From Streptomyces tuirus (lineage in GTDB: Bacteria; Actinomycetota; Actinomycetes; Streptomycetales; Streptomycetaceae), in NCBI GenBank assembly GCA_018195615.1, contig JAGTPG010000001.1, positions 1,488,001-1,552,000 on the forward strand: 64,000 bases of DNA, written 5' to 3'. The notes beneath the pieces were generated by a model. The model had not been told where the DNA came from, ran no database searches, and worked only from the letters and a program-made list of their open reading frames with translations. A program made the position numbers and the translations under genes. Numbering within the stretch: position 1 is the stretch's first letter; each line of letters opens with the position of its first letter. Below, one piece after another: positions 45,761-55,516 of this stretch.

Positions 45761-46669
45761 ATGGTCGAAGAGCTGGTCGGGGCGGTACTGGCCGCCGGTG
45801 CCGCCGGTCTGGCGTATCTGGCCGCGGCGGCCCGGGTCGTCAAGCAGTACGAGCGGGGCGTGGTCTTCCGGCTCGGCCGGCTGCACGGTGAGGTACGCCG
45901 GCCCGGGTTCACCATGATCGTTCCCGCGGTGGACCGGATGCGCAAGGTCAACCTGCAGATCGTGACCATGCCGATCCCGGCCCAGGAGGGCATCACGCGC
46001 GACAACGTGACCGTGCGGGTCGACGCGGTGGTGTACTTCAAGGTCGTGGACCCGGGCGCCGCGATCGTCAACGTCGAGGACTACCGCTTCGCCGTCTCCC
46101 AGATGGCGCAGACCTCGTTGCGCTCGATCATCGGCAAGAGCGAGCTGGACGACCTCCTGTCCAACCGGGAGAAGCTCAACCAGGGTCTGGAGCTGATGAT
46201 CGACAGCCCGGCCGTGGAGTGGGGCGTGACCATCGACCGCGTCGAGATCAAGGACGTCTCGCTGCCGGACACGATGAAGCGCTCCATGGCCCGCCAGGCC
46301 GAGGCCGACCGCGAGCGCCGGGCCCGCCTGATCAACGCCGACGCCGAGTACCAGGCCTCGAAGAAGCTGGCCCAGGCCGCCCACCAGATGGCGGACACGC
46401 CCTCGGCGCTCCAGCTCCGGCTGCTGCAGACCGTGATGGCCGTGGCGGCGGAGAAGAACTCCACGCTGGTGCTGCCCATCCCGGTTGAACTTCTGCGGTT
46501 CCTGGAAAGGGGCCAGCAGGGACCGGCACCCGCGGAACAGGCCGCCGGCACCACCGAGCAGGCCGTCGACGACGCGGAACAGCCCGTCGACCCCACGGAA
46601 CAGGCCCTCGCCACCACGGAACAGGCCCAACAGGCCATGGAGCAGCTGCGGCGCGCGGTCGAGCAGTGA
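45761..46669 (+). CDS. SPFH-domain (slipin/stomatin) membrane protein
   Basis: A 302-residue protein with an N-terminal membrane segment (LVGAVLAAGAAGLAYLAAAA) and an SPFH/band-7 domain (YERGVVFRLGRLHGEVRRPG, DNVTVRVDAVVYFKVVDPGA), then a coiled region (MARQAEADRERRARLINADA). The last 45 residues are an EQ-rich repeat (TTEQAVDDAEQPVDPTEQAL). Slipins organise membrane microdomains; no NfeD partner gene is adjacent. GGGGAGG precedes ATG 45761. Confidence 0.92.
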   Translation: MVEELVGAVLAAGAAGLAYLAAAARVVKQYERGVVFRLGRLHGEVRRPGFTMIVPAVDRMRKVNLQIVTMPIPAQEGITRDNVTVRVDAVVYFKVVDPGAAIVNVEDYRFAVSQMAQTSLRSIIGKSELDDLLSNREKLNQGLELMIDSPAVEWGVTIDRVEIKDVSLPDTMKRSMARQAEADRERRARLINADAEYQASKKLAQAAHQMADTPSALQLRLLQTVMAVAAEKNSTLVLPIPVELLRFLERGQQGPAPAEQAAGTTEQAVDDAEQPVDPTEQALATTEQAQQAMEQLRRAVEQ

Positions 46670-46759
46670 CGCGCGCTACGCGCGTGGTTCCCGCGACCCG
46701 CACCAGGTGATAGACACAGCGGGATCACTGTTCCTGTCCGCCAGCAGGAAGGTTTCACC

Positions 46760-48142
46760 ATGACCAAAACCGGTCGTTCCGCCACACGACGTCAGGTGCT
46801 CGCCGGGACGGGCGCCCTGGGCGTCGGGATCGCCTTCTCCGGCGCCCTGTCAGAACTCTTCACCGGCACCGCCGAAGCGCAGAACCTCGGCCACGACGGC
46901 TACGGCCCGCTCGTCCCCGACCCGAAGGGCCTGCTCGACCTGCCGGAAGGTTTCAGCTACCGGGTCCTCTCCCGGCAGGGAGACGAGCTCCGGTCCGGTG
47001 AGGGCAAGGTGCCGTCCAACCACGACGGCATGGCGGCCTTCGCCGGCCGGGCCGGCCGGGTCCACCTGGTCCGCAACCACGAGAACCGCGCCGACGGCAA
47101 GATCCCGGTCCCGGCCGTCGAGGGCCTCACCTACGACCCGGCCGGCAAGGGCGGCTGTACGGCGCTGACGCTGGACTGCCGCAACCGTGTGCTGTCGGAG
47201 CGCGTCGCGATCGCCGGCACGGCCGTGAACTGCGCGGGCGGGCCCACGCCGTGGGGCACCTGGCTGACCTGCGAGGAGACCGAGGACAAGGCCGGCACCA
47301 ACGGCTACACCAAGGACCACGGCTTCATCTTCGAGGTCGACCCGGTCGACCCGCGTCGCACCGGAGCCGTACCGCTGACCGCGATGGGCCGCTTCCAGCA
47401 CGAGGCGATCGCGGTCGACCCCCGGCGGGGCGTGGTGTACGAGACCGAGGACGCCTTCGAGAAGCCGTTCGGCCTGTTCTACCGGTTCCTGCCCGAGAGG
47501 CCGCTGGGCGGCCGGGGCTCACTGCGCGCGGGTGGCCGGCTGCAGGCCATGCGGGTGCCCGGTGTGCCGGACCTGTCCACGATCCAGGACATCGGCGCCG
47601 AGTTCGACCGCATCGAGTGGGTGGACGTACCGGATCCGCAGGCCGCGCGGACGCCCATCCGGTTCCAGGACTTCGGCAGCAGGGGCATCACGCACGCGCA
47701 GAAGCTGGAGGGCTGCTACTGGGGCGGCCGGTCGGTGTACTTCGTGTCGTCCTTCGCGCACCGGTCGGACGGTTCGGCGGCGGACCACTACGGGCAGGTC
47801 TGGCGCTACGACCCGGACCGCCGCAGGCTGACCCTGGTCATCGTGTTCGGTCCGGACACCGACATCCAGCTGCCGGGAGAGTCGCCGGACAACATCTGCC
47901 TGGCCCCCAGCGGCGGCCTGATGGTCTGCGAGGACGGCGGCGGTGCCCAGCACGTCTACGGCGTGACCCGGCGCGGCGAGGTCTACGCGGTGGCCCGCAA
48001 CCGCCAGGACATCGGCACTCCGGAGGAGCCCGAGTGGGGTGAGTTCGCCGGAGTGACCTTCTCACCCGACGGCGACACGATGTACGTCAACTGCTACAGC
48101 CCCGGTACCACGTTCGCGGTGACGGGCCCCTGGCGCCGGTAG
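46760..48142 (+). CDS. phoX: PhoX-family (DUF839) secreted phosphatase
   Basis: A 460-residue Tat substrate: ATRRQVLAGTGALGVGIAFS and cleavage near AEAQN. The mature part has PhoX features (GFSYRVLSRQGDEL, NHDGMAAFAG, NHENRADGK, TWLTCEETEDKAG, DNICLAPSGGLMVCEDGGG), a calcium/iron-dependent alkaline phosphatase family. AGGAAGG lies before ATG 46760. No Pho box could be identified with confidence upstream. Confidence 0.88.
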   Translation: MTKTGRSATRRQVLAGTGALGVGIAFSGALSELFTGTAEAQNLGHDGYGPLVPDPKGLLDLPEGFSYRVLSRQGDELRSGEGKVPSNHDGMAAFAGRAGRVHLVRNHENRADGKIPVPAVEGLTYDPAGKGGCTALTLDCRNRVLSERVAIAGTAVNCAGGPTPWGTWLTCEETEDKAGTNGYTKDHGFIFEVDPVDPRRTGAVPLTAMGRFQHEAIAVDPRRGVVYETEDAFEKPFGLFYRFLPERPLGGRGSLRAGGRLQAMRVPGVPDLSTIQDIGAEFDRIEWVDVPDPQAARTPIRFQDFGSRGITHAQKLEGCYWGGRSVYFVSSFAHRSDGSAADHYGQVWRYDPDRRRLTLVIVFGPDTDIQLPGESPDNICLAPSGGLMVCEDGGGAQHVYGVTRRGEVYAVARNRQDIGTPEEPEWGEFAGVTFSPDGDTMYVNCYSPGTTFAVTGPWRR

Positions 48143-48230
48143 CCGCGGCCATGGGTCCGGCCGAGGGGCGCCGGATGCGGAACCCGGCGTCCCGGCGGAC
48201 GATCGAGGCACGGGACCGGAAGGAGGCCCG

Positions 48231-49099
48231 GTGGCGGAGAAGGCCGGGGACGAGCGCGGGACCTCGCTGCGGCAGCGGCTGCGGCTCCCCGCCGGTGAGC
48301 CCGTCGACCTGTCCCGCCACGACGCCGCCACCACCCCCGGCGGCCCGGACGGCAAGACGGCGGGCAAGGCCGCCACGGCCCGGATCGGTGAGCATCTCGC
48401 CGCCCTGCAGGAGCGCCTGTGGGCGGCGAGCACCGCGGGCGACCGGCGCCGCGTCCTGCTGGTCCTGCAGGGCATGGACACCAGCGGCAAGGGCGGCACT
48501 GTCAAGCACGTCATCGGCCTGCTGAACCCGTCCGGCTGCCGGATCACGGCGTTCCGGGCACCGACCGCCGAGGAGCGCGCGCACCCCTTCCTGTGGCGCG
48601 TGGAGAAGGCGCTCCCGCTCCCCGGCGAACTGGGCATCTTCGACCGCTCGCACTACGAGGACGTCCTGGTCGCCCGCGTACGCGAACTCGCCCGCGTGCC
48701 GTGATCGACAGCCGCTACAAGCGGATCAACCGCTTCGAGCAGTCCCTCACCGACGACGGGGTCACCGTCATCAAGTGCTTCCTGCACCTCTCCTACGAGG
48801 AGCAGCGCCGCCGGCTGCTCAGGCGCCTCGACAAGCCCGAGAAGCGCTGGAAGTTCGCCCCGTCCGACATCGACGACCGCGCCCTGTGGCCCGCCTACCA
48901 GCAGGCCTACGAGACCGCCCTGGAACGCTGCGGAACCTCGTACGCGCCCTGGTACCTGGTTCCGGCCGACCACAAGTGGTACCGCAACTGGGCGGTCAGC
49001 ACGCTGCTCCTGGAGCATCTGCGGGAGCTGGATCCGCGGTATCCGGAGGCGGACTTCGACGTGGCGGAGTGCCGGAAGCGCCTGCTGCGGCAGTCCTGA
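48231..49099 (+). CDS. ppk2: Polyphosphate kinase 2 family protein (1-base frameshift)
   Basis: About 290 residues after repair near 48703, where the reading moves from RELARVP to VIDSRYKRINRFEQSLTDDG with one G missing. Walker A is QGMDTSGKGGTVKHV, Walker B FDRSHYEDVLVARV, lid KRWKFAPSDIDDR, all typical of class I PPK2, which phosphorylates nucleotides with polyphosphate. GTG 48231 is preceded by GGAAGGAGG. Polyphosphate use fits with the PhoX phosphatase upstream, but co-regulation is not shown. Confidence 0.92.
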
Positions 49100-49112
49100 G
49101 CCGGCCGGCCGG

Positions 49113-49598
49113 TCAGACGGCGAGCAGGGCGTCGATCTGGCCGACGGCCTCCTTCAGGCCTTCCTCCATGCCCATGGCGACCAGCTGGTCCATCTGCTCA
49201 CGGGTGTCGAAGAGGGAGCGCATCTCCATCCGGGTGCCGCCGTCGTGCTCGGTGAGCCGCACGCGCACGGACATGGTCGGCATGTCGTCCTGGGGCTTGC
49301 CGTCGTCGTCGGCGAAGCCGTCGGTGAACTCCAGGGACGTCGGCGGGGTGACCGAGGAGATCCGCCACCAGCCGCGGTGCCGGTCGCCCTCCGGGCCGGT
49401 CATGAAGTAGGTGACCTCGCCCCCGGGGGTCAGATCGTGCTCCTCCACGGTCGCCGGGTAGGTCGGCGGTCCCCACCAGCGCTCCAGCTGCCGGGGATCG
49501 GCCCACAGCCGCCACACCCGCTCGACGGGGGCGGCGAAGTCGGCGATCAGGGTGAGGGTGAGGTTGTCGAGGTCCTTGTCGACACTGGTGACACTCAT
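49113..49598 (-). CDS. SRPBCC (AHSA1-type) protein
   Basis: A 161-residue protein of the Bet v1-like START fold: ADFAAPVERVWRLWADPRQL, WWRISSVTPPTSLEFTDGF, RSLFDTREQMDQLVAMGMEE. Usually binds a hydrophobic ligand; function unknown. ATG 49598 overlaps the stop of the ArsR gene (ATGA), a frequent pairing in actinobacteria in which the two are co-regulated. Confidence 0.93.
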   Translation of the reverse strand: MSVTSVDKDLDNLTLTLIADFAAPVERVWRLWADPRQLERWWGPPTYPATVEEHDLTPGGEVTYFMTGPEGDRHRGWWRISSVTPPTSLEFTDGFADDDGKPQDDMPTMSVRVRLTEHDGGTRMEMRSLFDTREQMDQLVAMGMEEGLKEAVGQIDALLAV

Positions 49599-49969
49599 CT
49601 CTCGGGTCCTTCCGTGGTGTCGTTCTCTTCCGTTTCCGGGTCCTTTGCGAGCAGCCGGGCCATCCGGTCCACACGTCCGCGCCATGCCGACTCGAGTTCG
49701 TCGAGGGCCTGGCGTGCGCGGCCCACCGCGTCGGGGTCGGTGCGCACGAGTTGCTCCCGTCCGCTGCGCTGTTTGGTGACGAGACCGGCCCGCTCCAGCA
49801 CCGCGACGTGCTTCTGCACCGCCGCGAAGCTCATCGGATAGGCCTCGGCCAGCCGGGACACCGACAGTTCCCCGCGCACGCAGCGGCGCAGTATGTCCCG
49901 GCGCGTGGTGTCGGCCAGGGCGTGGAACAGCCGGTCGACCGTCTCGTCGCTCACCTCATCTACAACCAT
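49595..49969 (-). CDS. ArsR/SdpR-type transcriptional repressor
   Basis: About 124 residues with a winged helix: RLFHALADTTRRDILRRCVR, LAEAYPMSFAAVQKHVAVLE, then GLVTKQRSGREQLV and a helical tail. No metal-binding Cys pair is visible, so it is not an obvious metal sensor. ATG 49969 lies inside the palindrome ACAACCA-tt-TGGTTGT, suggesting a leaderless transcript with the operator over the start, or a downstream start at GTG 49954 (VSDETVDRL). Confidence 0.9.
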   Translation of the reverse strand: MVVDEVSDETVDRLFHALADTTRRDILRRCVRGELSVSRLAEAYPMSFAAVQKHVAVLERAGLVTKQRSGREQLVRTDPDAVGRARQALDELESAWRGRVDRMARLLAKDPETEENDTTEGPER

Positions 49970-49977
49970 TTGGTTGT
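49962..49977. promoter_or_regulatory. ArsR operator (ACAACCATTTGGTTGT)
   Basis: Perfect 7-bp inverted repeat with a 2-base centre over the arsR start. Palindromes of the ACAACC/GGTTGT type are common at arsR-SRPBCC pairs, so autorepression is likely. Confidence 0.75.
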
Positions 49978-50054
49978 ACGTTAGCTCCGCCCGCCCCTTC
50001 TGTAAAGCGACACACCGGCCACTGAAGGGAGCGGACGGGGGTACCCGGTGGCCC

Positions 50055-51571
50055 ATGAGCGAGAAGCAGCAGGTCAGCAGCTCGTACTGGCTCGACACGG
50101 CACCGGGCGGCCGGTACCCGGCGCTGACGGAGGACGTGGACGTCGACGTGGCGGTGATCGGCGCCGGGATCGCCGGGCTGAGCACGGCGCATGAACTCAC
50201 CCGCGCCGGGCGGAGCGTGGCGGTACTGGAGGCCGGGCGGGTCGCGGCCTCGGTCACCGGGCACACCACCGCCAAGGTCACCGTCCTGCACTCGCTCGTC
50301 TACGACAAGCTGCGGCGCACCCGCGGCCCCGAGGGCGCGCGGCTGTACGCCCGCTCCCAGTCCGAGGCGCTGGAGCACGCGGCCGCGCTCGTCGAGGAAC
50401 TGGGCATCGACTGCGAGTGGGAGACCAGGAGCGCCTACACGTACGCCTGCGACGCGGGCCGGGTGGAGGAACTGCGCGCCGAGGCGCGGGCGGCGGCCGA
50501 GGCCGGACTGCCCGCCTCGTTCGTGACCGAGACGGGGCTGCCCTTCCCGGTGGCGGGCGCGGTCCGGGTCACCGGGCAGGCCCAGTTCCATCCGCGCAAG
50601 TACCTGCTGGCCGTCACCGCCGACCTGGTCGAACGCGGCGGGCGCGTTTTCGAGGACACCGCCGTCCTCGGCCTGGACGAGGGCGAGCCCTGTCGGCTGT
50701 CGACCACGACCGGGGCGACGGTCCGGGCCCGGGACGTCGTCGTCGCGACGCACTACCCGATCTTCGACCGGGCTCTGCTGTTCGCCCGGCTGTCGCCGCG
50801 CCGCGAGCTGGTCGTCGCCGGGACGATCCCGCGGACCAGGACCCGGACGGCATGTTCATCACGCCCGACGAAGGCACCCGCTCGGTGCGCACCGCGCCCT
50901 ACGGAGGGGACCGGCGTCTGCTGGTGGTCACCGGCGAGCACTTCACGCCCGGCACGGGCGACCCGCGGGCCGGTTTCGACCACCTCACCGCCTGGGCCCT
51001 CGACCACTTCCCGGACCTCGACGTCACTCACCGCTGGGCCACGCAGGACAACGACCCGACGGACACCGTGCCGATGGTGGGCCCGCTGCACCCGGGCGCC
51101 CGGCACGCCTATGTCGCGACCGGCTTCGCCGGCTGGGGCATGACCGGCGGCATCATGGCGGGCCGGCTCCTCAGCGCGCAGATCACCGGCGAGGAGTGCG
51201 CGTGGAGCGGGCTGTACGACCCGCGCCGGGTGAAACCCGCCGTGCGGGAGGCGCCGTCGTTCCTCAAGACGCAGGCCAAGGTCGCCGGCCACTTCGTGGG
51301 CGACCGGCTGCGGCCGTCGCCGCCGGTGGAGTCCCTGCCGCCCGGCGAGGGCGCCGTGGTCCGTGCCGACGGCCACCGCCTCGCGGTGTACCGGGACGAC
51401 GACGGCGCCCTGCACGCCGTCTCCGCCCGCTGCACCCACCTGGGCTGCCTGGTCTCCTTCAACGGCGCCGAGCGCGCCTGGGAGTGCCCCTGCCACGGCT
51501 CCCGGTTCGACACGGACGGCAAGGTGATCCAGGGCCCGGCGACCAAGCCGCTGGAGCAGCGGGACATCTGA
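50055..51571 (+). CDS. FAD-dependent oxidoreductase with C-terminal Rieske domain (1-base frameshift)
   Basis: About 505 residues after repair near 50832. A DAO-type FAD domain opens VDVAVIGAGIAGLSTAHELT; after the shift the reading continues DPDGMFITPDEGTRSVRTAP and ATGFAGWGMTGGIMAGRLLS. The C-terminal Rieske [2Fe-2S] domain has ligands CTHLGC and CPCHGSRF. Substrate unknown; such fusions are common in Streptomyces and Bacillus (YhfW-like). ATG 50055 begins MSEKQQVSSSYWLDTAPGG. Confidence 0.9.
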
Positions 51572-51633
51572 CGCTCGGGTGACACCCGCGGGCGACGCGC
51601 ATATCCGGAGGATCCCGCTCATATCTTCATACG

Positions 51634-52466
51634 GTGATCACCCTTCTCCGCCGTGTCACCGCGGTGTGCGCCCTCGCCGCCGCCCTCGCGGCCTGCGGTT
51701 CGGCCCAGCCCCCGCAGGCGGCGGCCCCGCGGGTGTCCGTACCGGCGTGGACGCCCCCGACCCTCGCGCCCGGCCCGGCCGGCCTGACCCCCGTCTTCGA
51801 GCACGGCCCCGCACGCGCGGCAGGAGCGTCGCGCTCACCTTCGACGCCGACATGACCGCCGGGCAGGGGCCGCGGGCGGCGGCGGGTGAGCGGTTCGACC
51901 ATCCGCGGCTGATCGCGACGCTGCGCGCGCTGAAGGTGCCGGCCACCGTGTTCATGACCGGGCGGTGGGCCGAGGAGTATCCGGACCAGGTCCGGTCCAT
52001 CGGCCGGGACCCGCTCTTCGAGGTCGCCAACCACTCCTACAGCCACTACGCGTACACGGCGCACTGCTACGGCCTGCCGACCGTGCCCCGGGAGCGGATG
52101 CGCTCGGACGTGGAGCGGGCGTACGCGGCGTTCCGGAAGGCCGGCGTGCGGGATCCGATGCCCTACTTCCGCTTCCCGGGCGGCTGTTACGACCGGCGGG
52201 CGCTCAGGGCGCTGACGCCGACCGGCGTGACCGCCGTGCAGTGGGACGTGGTCGGCGGCGACGCGTTCGAGACCGACCCGGACGTGGTCGTCCGGCAGGT
52301 GCTCGACGGGGTGCGGCCGGGGTCGGTGGTCGTGCTGCACTGCACGCGCAGTGCCGCCCCGGCGACGGAGCGGGCGGTGCGCGCGATCGTGCCGGAGCTG
52401 CGCCGCAAGGGCTTCCGGTTCGTGAAGGTCTCCGAGCTGATCGCGGCCGTGGGCGGGCGGCCCTGA
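51634..52466 (+). CDS. Polysaccharide deacetylase (CE4) lipoprotein (1-base frameshift)
   Basis: About 277 residues after repair near 51812. Signal with lipobox ALAACGSA, a Pro-rich linker, then a NodB homology domain: first motif ALTFDADMTAGQG (with the TFDAD variant), metal His pair in NHSYSHYAY, and RFPGGCYDRRAL, WDVVGGDAF, VVLHCTR. It should remove acetyl or related groups from cell-wall or extracellular polysaccharide. GTG start at 51634. Confidence 0.88.
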
Positions 52467-52484
52467 CCGGCCTACGCTGGACGT

Positions 52485-52664
52485 ATGAGCGAGAACGACT
52501 ACTGCCTGATCGACGCGGCCAGGCCGCCCCTGGCCCAGGGGCCGCCGTACGCGGAGTGCGTGCTGTGCCGGGAGCCGACGGAGTACCCGGAGTCGTACAA
52601 GGGCATCACGCTCTGCCCGGCCTGCGAGTGGCGGGAGGCCGAGCGGACCAGCTGCTCAGGGTGA
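52485..52664 (+). CDS. Small zinc-ribbon protein (59 residues)
   Basis: ATG 52485 to TGA 52664. It contains two CxxC pairs, CVLC and CPAC, spaced about 18 residues, enough for a zinc ribbon. Begins MSENDYCLIDAARPP. Its last 9 bases overlap the end of the convergent ABC permease gene. Function unknown. Confidence 0.65.
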   Translation: MSENDYCLIDAARPPLAQGPPYAECVLCREPTEYPESYKGITLCPACEWREAERTSCSG

Positions 52665-53326
52665 TCTGCGGGAGGCCAGCGCACCGGTGAGGGCCAGCGC
52701 CGCGGCCGTGACCAGGGCCGCCGCGAGGAGGGGCAGCAGCGGGAGCGCGACGGTGCCCGACCGTGAGCCGGTCACCAGGCCCTGCACCGCCGCCTGCGCC
52801 GGAGAGCCGGTGGCCACCAGGGACAGCAGCGCCCCCAGCAGCAGAGCCGGCACGGCACGTCCCCGCGACCGAAGGAGCGGCCGGCTGGTGAGCGCGCCGA
52901 CGGCCGTGCCGAACAGGGCGCAGGCCAGCGCGGCGAGCAGCCCGGCCCCGCCGGCGGGGCGAGCGGCACCCGGGTGCGGTGGTCGGAGGCCACCGGATCG
53001 CTGAGCAGCGTCACGAGCAGGGTCGCGACCGTGCCGAGCGCCGCCGCGCCGGCCAGCGCCACCAGCAGGCAGGCCACATGGGCGCGCGCGGGCCCGGCCG
53101 CCGACGCCACGCAGCCGCGCGCGGCGTCCGGCTCTCCTGTGACGCAGATCCGCGCCAGCCAGGCGGCCACGGGCAGCAGCGCGGCAGCCGAGTAGCCGAG
53201 CGAGTCCAGCACCGGCTGACCGGCCTGCACGCTGATGCCGAGGAAGGCGGCGTACAACAGGAGCGGCGGCAACCAGCGCTGCGAACGCAGCAGCAGGGCG
53301 GCGTGGTAGCGCAGCAGGGCGGTCAT
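52656..53326 (-). CDS. ABC exporter membrane subunit (1-base frameshift)
   Basis: About 223 residues after repair near 52965. Six or so hydrophobic segments: MTALLRYHAALLLRSQRWLP start, LPPLLLYAAFLGISVQAGQP, LVALAGAAALGTVATLLVTL; after the shift LLAALACALFGTAVGALTSR and a final TM pair LLPLLAAALVTAAALALTGA. ATG 53326 overlaps the stop of the ATPase gene (ATGA). Cargo unknown. Confidence 0.82.
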
Positions 53327-54189
53327 CGGAGGCTTCCGGAGGTGTCTTCACGCTGGGACACGCTCACCACGTGCCAGGGCGGGTGGGCGGTGAGGAGGGT
53401 GCGGAGCAGGACATCGGAGTGCGGGGCGGGGACGGTGAGGCGGTAGCGGCCCGGCGCGGTCTCCTCGGCCGAAGTGGCCGTCCGGTGCGCGGCCTCGGGG
53501 AGCCGTCCGTCCGGCGGGCCCTGCGCCTCGACGGTCACCTGCGGGCCCGACGGGGACGGCTCCCGCGACGCACGCCGGACGAGACTCCCGTCGCGCACGG
53601 CGTAGGTCGCGTCGGGCAGGCCGGCGAGGCGGCGCGGGTCGTGGTCGACGAACACCACGGAGCCGCCGGCCACCGTGCGCTCGGCGACCGCGCGTTCCAA
53701 CTCGGCTCGGGCATCGGTGTCCAGGCCGGTCCACGCCTCGTCCAGCACCAGCAGCTCCGGCTCCGCCAGCAGAGCCTGCGCGACCGCGACCTTCTGGCTG
53801 CTGCCCTTCGACAGCCGGGCCATGGGCGTCTCGGCGTAGGCGGCGGCACCGAGGCGCTCCAGCCACTCACCGGCGGCACGGGCGGCGGCCCTGCGGCTCA
53901 GGCCGTGCACGGTGCCGAGGTGGGTGAGGTAGCCGGAGGCGGTGAACGGCAGGGCGGGCGGGAACCGCTCGGGGACGTAAGCCGTGCGCGGGCGGCCCGT
54001 GATCCGGCCCTCGCTGGGGGCGTCGATGCCGGCGAGCAGCCGCAGGAGGGTGGACTTGCCGCTGCCGTTGGCGCCCTCGACGCGGACGAGCCGGCCCGGG
54101 GCCACCGTCAGGTCGACGCCGCGTAACACCCAGGGGCCGCGCAGACCGTAGCGGCGGCCCGCGTTCTGAAGGCACAGGTCGGGTCGCAT
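53323..54189 (-). CDS. ABC transporter ATP-binding protein
   Basis: A 288-residue ATPase: Walker A EGANGSGKSTLLRLLAG, signature region LSKGSSQKVAVAQALL (an unusual KGSSQK in place of SGGQ), Walker B LLVLDEAWTGLD, switch His VFVDHDPRRL. An extra C-terminal 70 residues include RYRLTVPAPHSDVLLRTLL. ATG 54189. It pairs with the membrane subunit downstream as a small exporter. Confidence 0.92.
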   Translation of the reverse strand: MRPDLCLQNAGRRYGLRGPWVLRGVDLTVAPGRLVRVEGANGSGKSTLLRLLAGIDAPSEGRITGRPRTAYVPERFPPALPFTASGYLTHLGTVHGLSRRAAARAAGEWLERLGAAAYAETPMARLSKGSSQKVAVAQALLAEPELLVLDEAWTGLDTDARAELERAVAERTVAGGSVVFVDHDPRRLAGLPDATYAVRDGSLVRRASREPSPSGPQVTVEAQGPPDGRLPEAAHRTATSAEETAPGRYRLTVPAPHSDVLLRTLLTAHPPWHVVSVSQREDTSGSLR

Positions 54190-54231
54190 GTGGCCATCCT
54201 GCACGATCTTCCGGCTGGCACACTGGGATTC

Positions 54232-54986
54232 GTGAGCGAAGACCCGACGCCCCCGTGGGTGACAGCCCCTTCCGGTCCGAGCCCTCGGCGCGCGACACGG
54301 CACCGCAGTTCGTGCTGCCGCTGGTCGTGCGGATCGAGCGGGCGGAGCCACCGGCGCGTACGGACGCGCTGGAGACGGCCGCGCGGGCCGTGCTGACGAT
54401 CCTCGGCGACGAGCGGTCGGCCGGCGACGGCGCGTGGGCGCGGGCGATGCGGGACTGGCAGGACGCCCGGATCCGCAAGGTGGTGCGGCGGGCGCGCGGC
54501 GCCGAGTGGCGGCGGGCCGAGGCGCTGCCGGGCATCACGGTCACGGGAAAGTCGGCCCAGGTGCGGGTCTTCCCGCCGGTCCCGCTCGACGGCTGGCCCA
54601 AGGACCTGGCCCGGCTCCAGGTCTCCGGCACCGACCTGGACGACCCGGAACCGCCGGTGGACGCGGACGCGACCGCGCCCGTGCTGTGGCTGAACCCCGA
54701 TCTCGGCATGTCGGCCGGCAAGGCGATGGCCCAGGCCGGGCACGCCGCGCAGCTGGCGTGGTGGGAACTGCCCGACGAGGAGCGGGCCGCCTGGCACGAC
54801 GCGGGCTTCCCGCTCGCCGTCCGCACGGCCGCCCCGGCCCGCTGGACCGAACTGACCGGCAGCGGACTGCCGTTGGTGCGCGACGCGGGGTTCACGGAGA
54901 TCGCGCCCGGCTCGTGCACGGTCGTCGCGGACCACCCGGCGCTGCGCGGGGCCCCGGGCGCCCCGGCGGCCACTCGTTCGGAGTAG
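54232..54986 (+). CDS. Peptidyl-tRNA hydrolase 2 family protein (1-base frameshift)
   Basis: About 251 residues after repair near 54260. Starts MSEDPTP, then continues DSPFRSEPSARDTAPQFVLP. The C-terminal Pth2 fold shows LNPDLGMSAGKAMAQAGHAA and CTVVADHPALRG. Pth2 recycles peptidyl-tRNA in archaea and eukaryotes; actinobacterial members are longer and their role is unproven. Divergent from the ABC ATPase, 42 bases apart. Confidence 0.85.
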
Positions 54987-55055
54987 CCGCGGGCGCGCCG
55001 GTCGCGGACGAGTGCTCCAGTGGGGTTACCAGGCAACCCGACCCAGGAGGCAGCT

Positions 55056-55504
55056 ATGACCAGCGCCGCGCCCCCTCCCCCGCTCCGCCCGCCCCCGACC
55101 GGACGCCCGGCGGCCCCGGCGGCCCCGGCGATTCCTGGGCGGCCGGGGGTCTCGCTCTCGGCGGCACCCTGATGGTCGTCTACGGCCTCTTCGCGGTCTT
55201 CCAGGGCATCGCGGCGATCGCGAACGACGAGGTGTACACGAGCTTCGGCGACTACGTCTTCACGTTCGACCTGACGGCGTGGGGCTGGATCCACCTGATT
55301 GTCGGGGTGCTCGTGGTGGCGGCCGGGTTCGGCCTGTTCACCGGCGCGCCCTGGGCGCGGGTCGTGGCCGCCCTCGTGGTCGGGCTGGCGCTGATCGCGA
55401 ACTTCATCTGGCTGCCGTACCAGCCGTTCTGGTCGATCATCATGATCGTGACCGGTCTGTTCGTGCTGTGGTCGGTGTTCAACTACCGCTCCCGCACGAC
55501 GTAG
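55056..55504 (+). CDS. Small four-TM membrane protein (DUF7144-like, frameshift in N-terminus)
   Basis: AGGAGG precedes ATG 55056. The N-terminal Pro-rich part runs through C-runs where one base appears missing (55065-55095); the remainder reads GLALGGTLMVVYGLFAVFQG, IAAIANDEVYTSFGDYVFTF, WGWIHLIVGVLVVAAGFGLF, VVAALVVGLALIANFIWLPY and FWSIIMIVTGLFVLWSVFNY. Function unknown; a recurrent Streptomyces membrane family. Confidence 0.85.
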
Positions 55505-55516
55505 CCGCCGACCGGG

